NCBI GenBank assembly: GCA_946811185.2
Contig: OX328113.1
Span: 17,940,521-18,004,520 of the forward strand
Length of the DNA stretch: 64,000 bases
Reading direction: 5' to 3'
Origin: Hippopus hippopus
Taxonomy: Eukaryota > Mollusca > Bivalvia > Cardiida > Cardiidae
Positions within the stretch are counted from its first letter, which is position 1. Every line of letters starts with the position of its first letter. The notes beneath the pieces were generated by a model. The model saw only the letters and a list, made by a program, of their open reading frames with translations. It made no database searches and had not been told where the DNA came from. Shown here in pieces: positions 63,799 to 64,000 of this stretch. A program made the position numbers and the translations under genes.

Positions 63799-64000
63799 TG
63801 ATTGATTGAATTGGGGGTTTAATGCTGTTTTTAACAGCTTAGGTCACATCACGGTGGTCAGTGCATCTACGCATGTGTTTCCTGGCTTTCTCACACCAGT
63901 ACTGACACAACTTTCTTTCCAAGTCACTGATTACTTTCTCACATGCAGAGGCGAAAAAACGCTCGAAGAAAGTTTTCCTCAACCAGATATTGAACTCACA
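63799..64000 (-). mobile_element. SINE, continuing past the window end
   Basis: GATTGATTGAATTGGGGGTT, GTGTTTCCTGGCTTTCTCAC and TATTGAACTCACA match the SINE at 45954. Confidence 0.75.

Noticed and set aside
1..64000. CRISPR array, suggested by many similar palindromic repeats
   Set aside because: Copies are irregularly spaced, occur in both orientations, have TTAA ends and lie in a spliced eukaryotic genome.

Overview
This is a eukaryotic nuclear window, A+T-rich, with long introns, canonical GT..AG splice sites and very dense interspersed repeats. Three things point to a bivalve mollusc: pearl/Helentron-like elements with (ACGG)n microsatellites near the 3' end, tRNA-headed SINEs of the kind seen in molluscs, and a KIF13-type kinesin with large introns. 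No species can be fixed from the sequence alone.

Layout. Bases 1 to about 36,300 hold no gene I can support; they are a mosaic of repeats. From 36,342 to 62,098 the minus strand carries six exons of a kinesin-3 gene (KIF13/kinesin-73 type). They encode 274 contiguous residues, from the switch I region of the motor domain through the neck to the start of the FHA domain; both ends of the gene lie outside the recognised exons. The 19.8-kb intron between the first two of these exons (42,205-61,963) contains two complete plus-strand genes, antisense to the kinesin. One is a four-exon gene (47,721-52,836) for an unfamiliar 996-residue single-pass membrane protein with a Ser/Asp-rich, Gly/Met-rich ectodomain. 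The other is a single-exon gene (57,804-59,375) for a 523-residue leucine-rich-repeat membrane protein whose last ten codons and stop codon come from a transposable element. At 62,338-63,382 lies a fragment of a non-LTR retrotransposon (L1-type ORF1 domain plus apurinic endonuclease domain, separated by an in-frame TAG).

Repeats. The dominant element, called family A here, has about 80 full or partial copies in both orientations. It is about 230 bp long, ends in TTAA plus an inverted repeat (TTAACCCTTTACCA / TGGTAAAGGGTTAA), and has a near-perfect palindrome of about 65 bp in the middle. TTAA termini and one clear nested insertion at a TTAA site suggest a non-autonomous piggyBac-type MITE. 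Its hairpin arms often carry matched substitutions on both sides. Other families are: B (GGCCATGCTCTG ends), C (a TTAA element with an AGATCAGACTGCAC palindrome), D and E (other TTAA elements), F (a foldback element with ACTTCTGATTGGC arms), G (a 350-400 bp imperfect palindrome), pearl/HINE-like elements with tandem cores of about 155-165 bp, and tRNA-headed SINEs, some with clear target-site duplications. Several copies are nested in one another, so a relative insertion order can be read.

Orientation used below: a family A copy is 'forward' when it starts with the side containing CAAATTGAAAGCATTTGCAG and ends with the side reading CAGGGTCGTTAAAACTCGGG; 'reverse' is the opposite.
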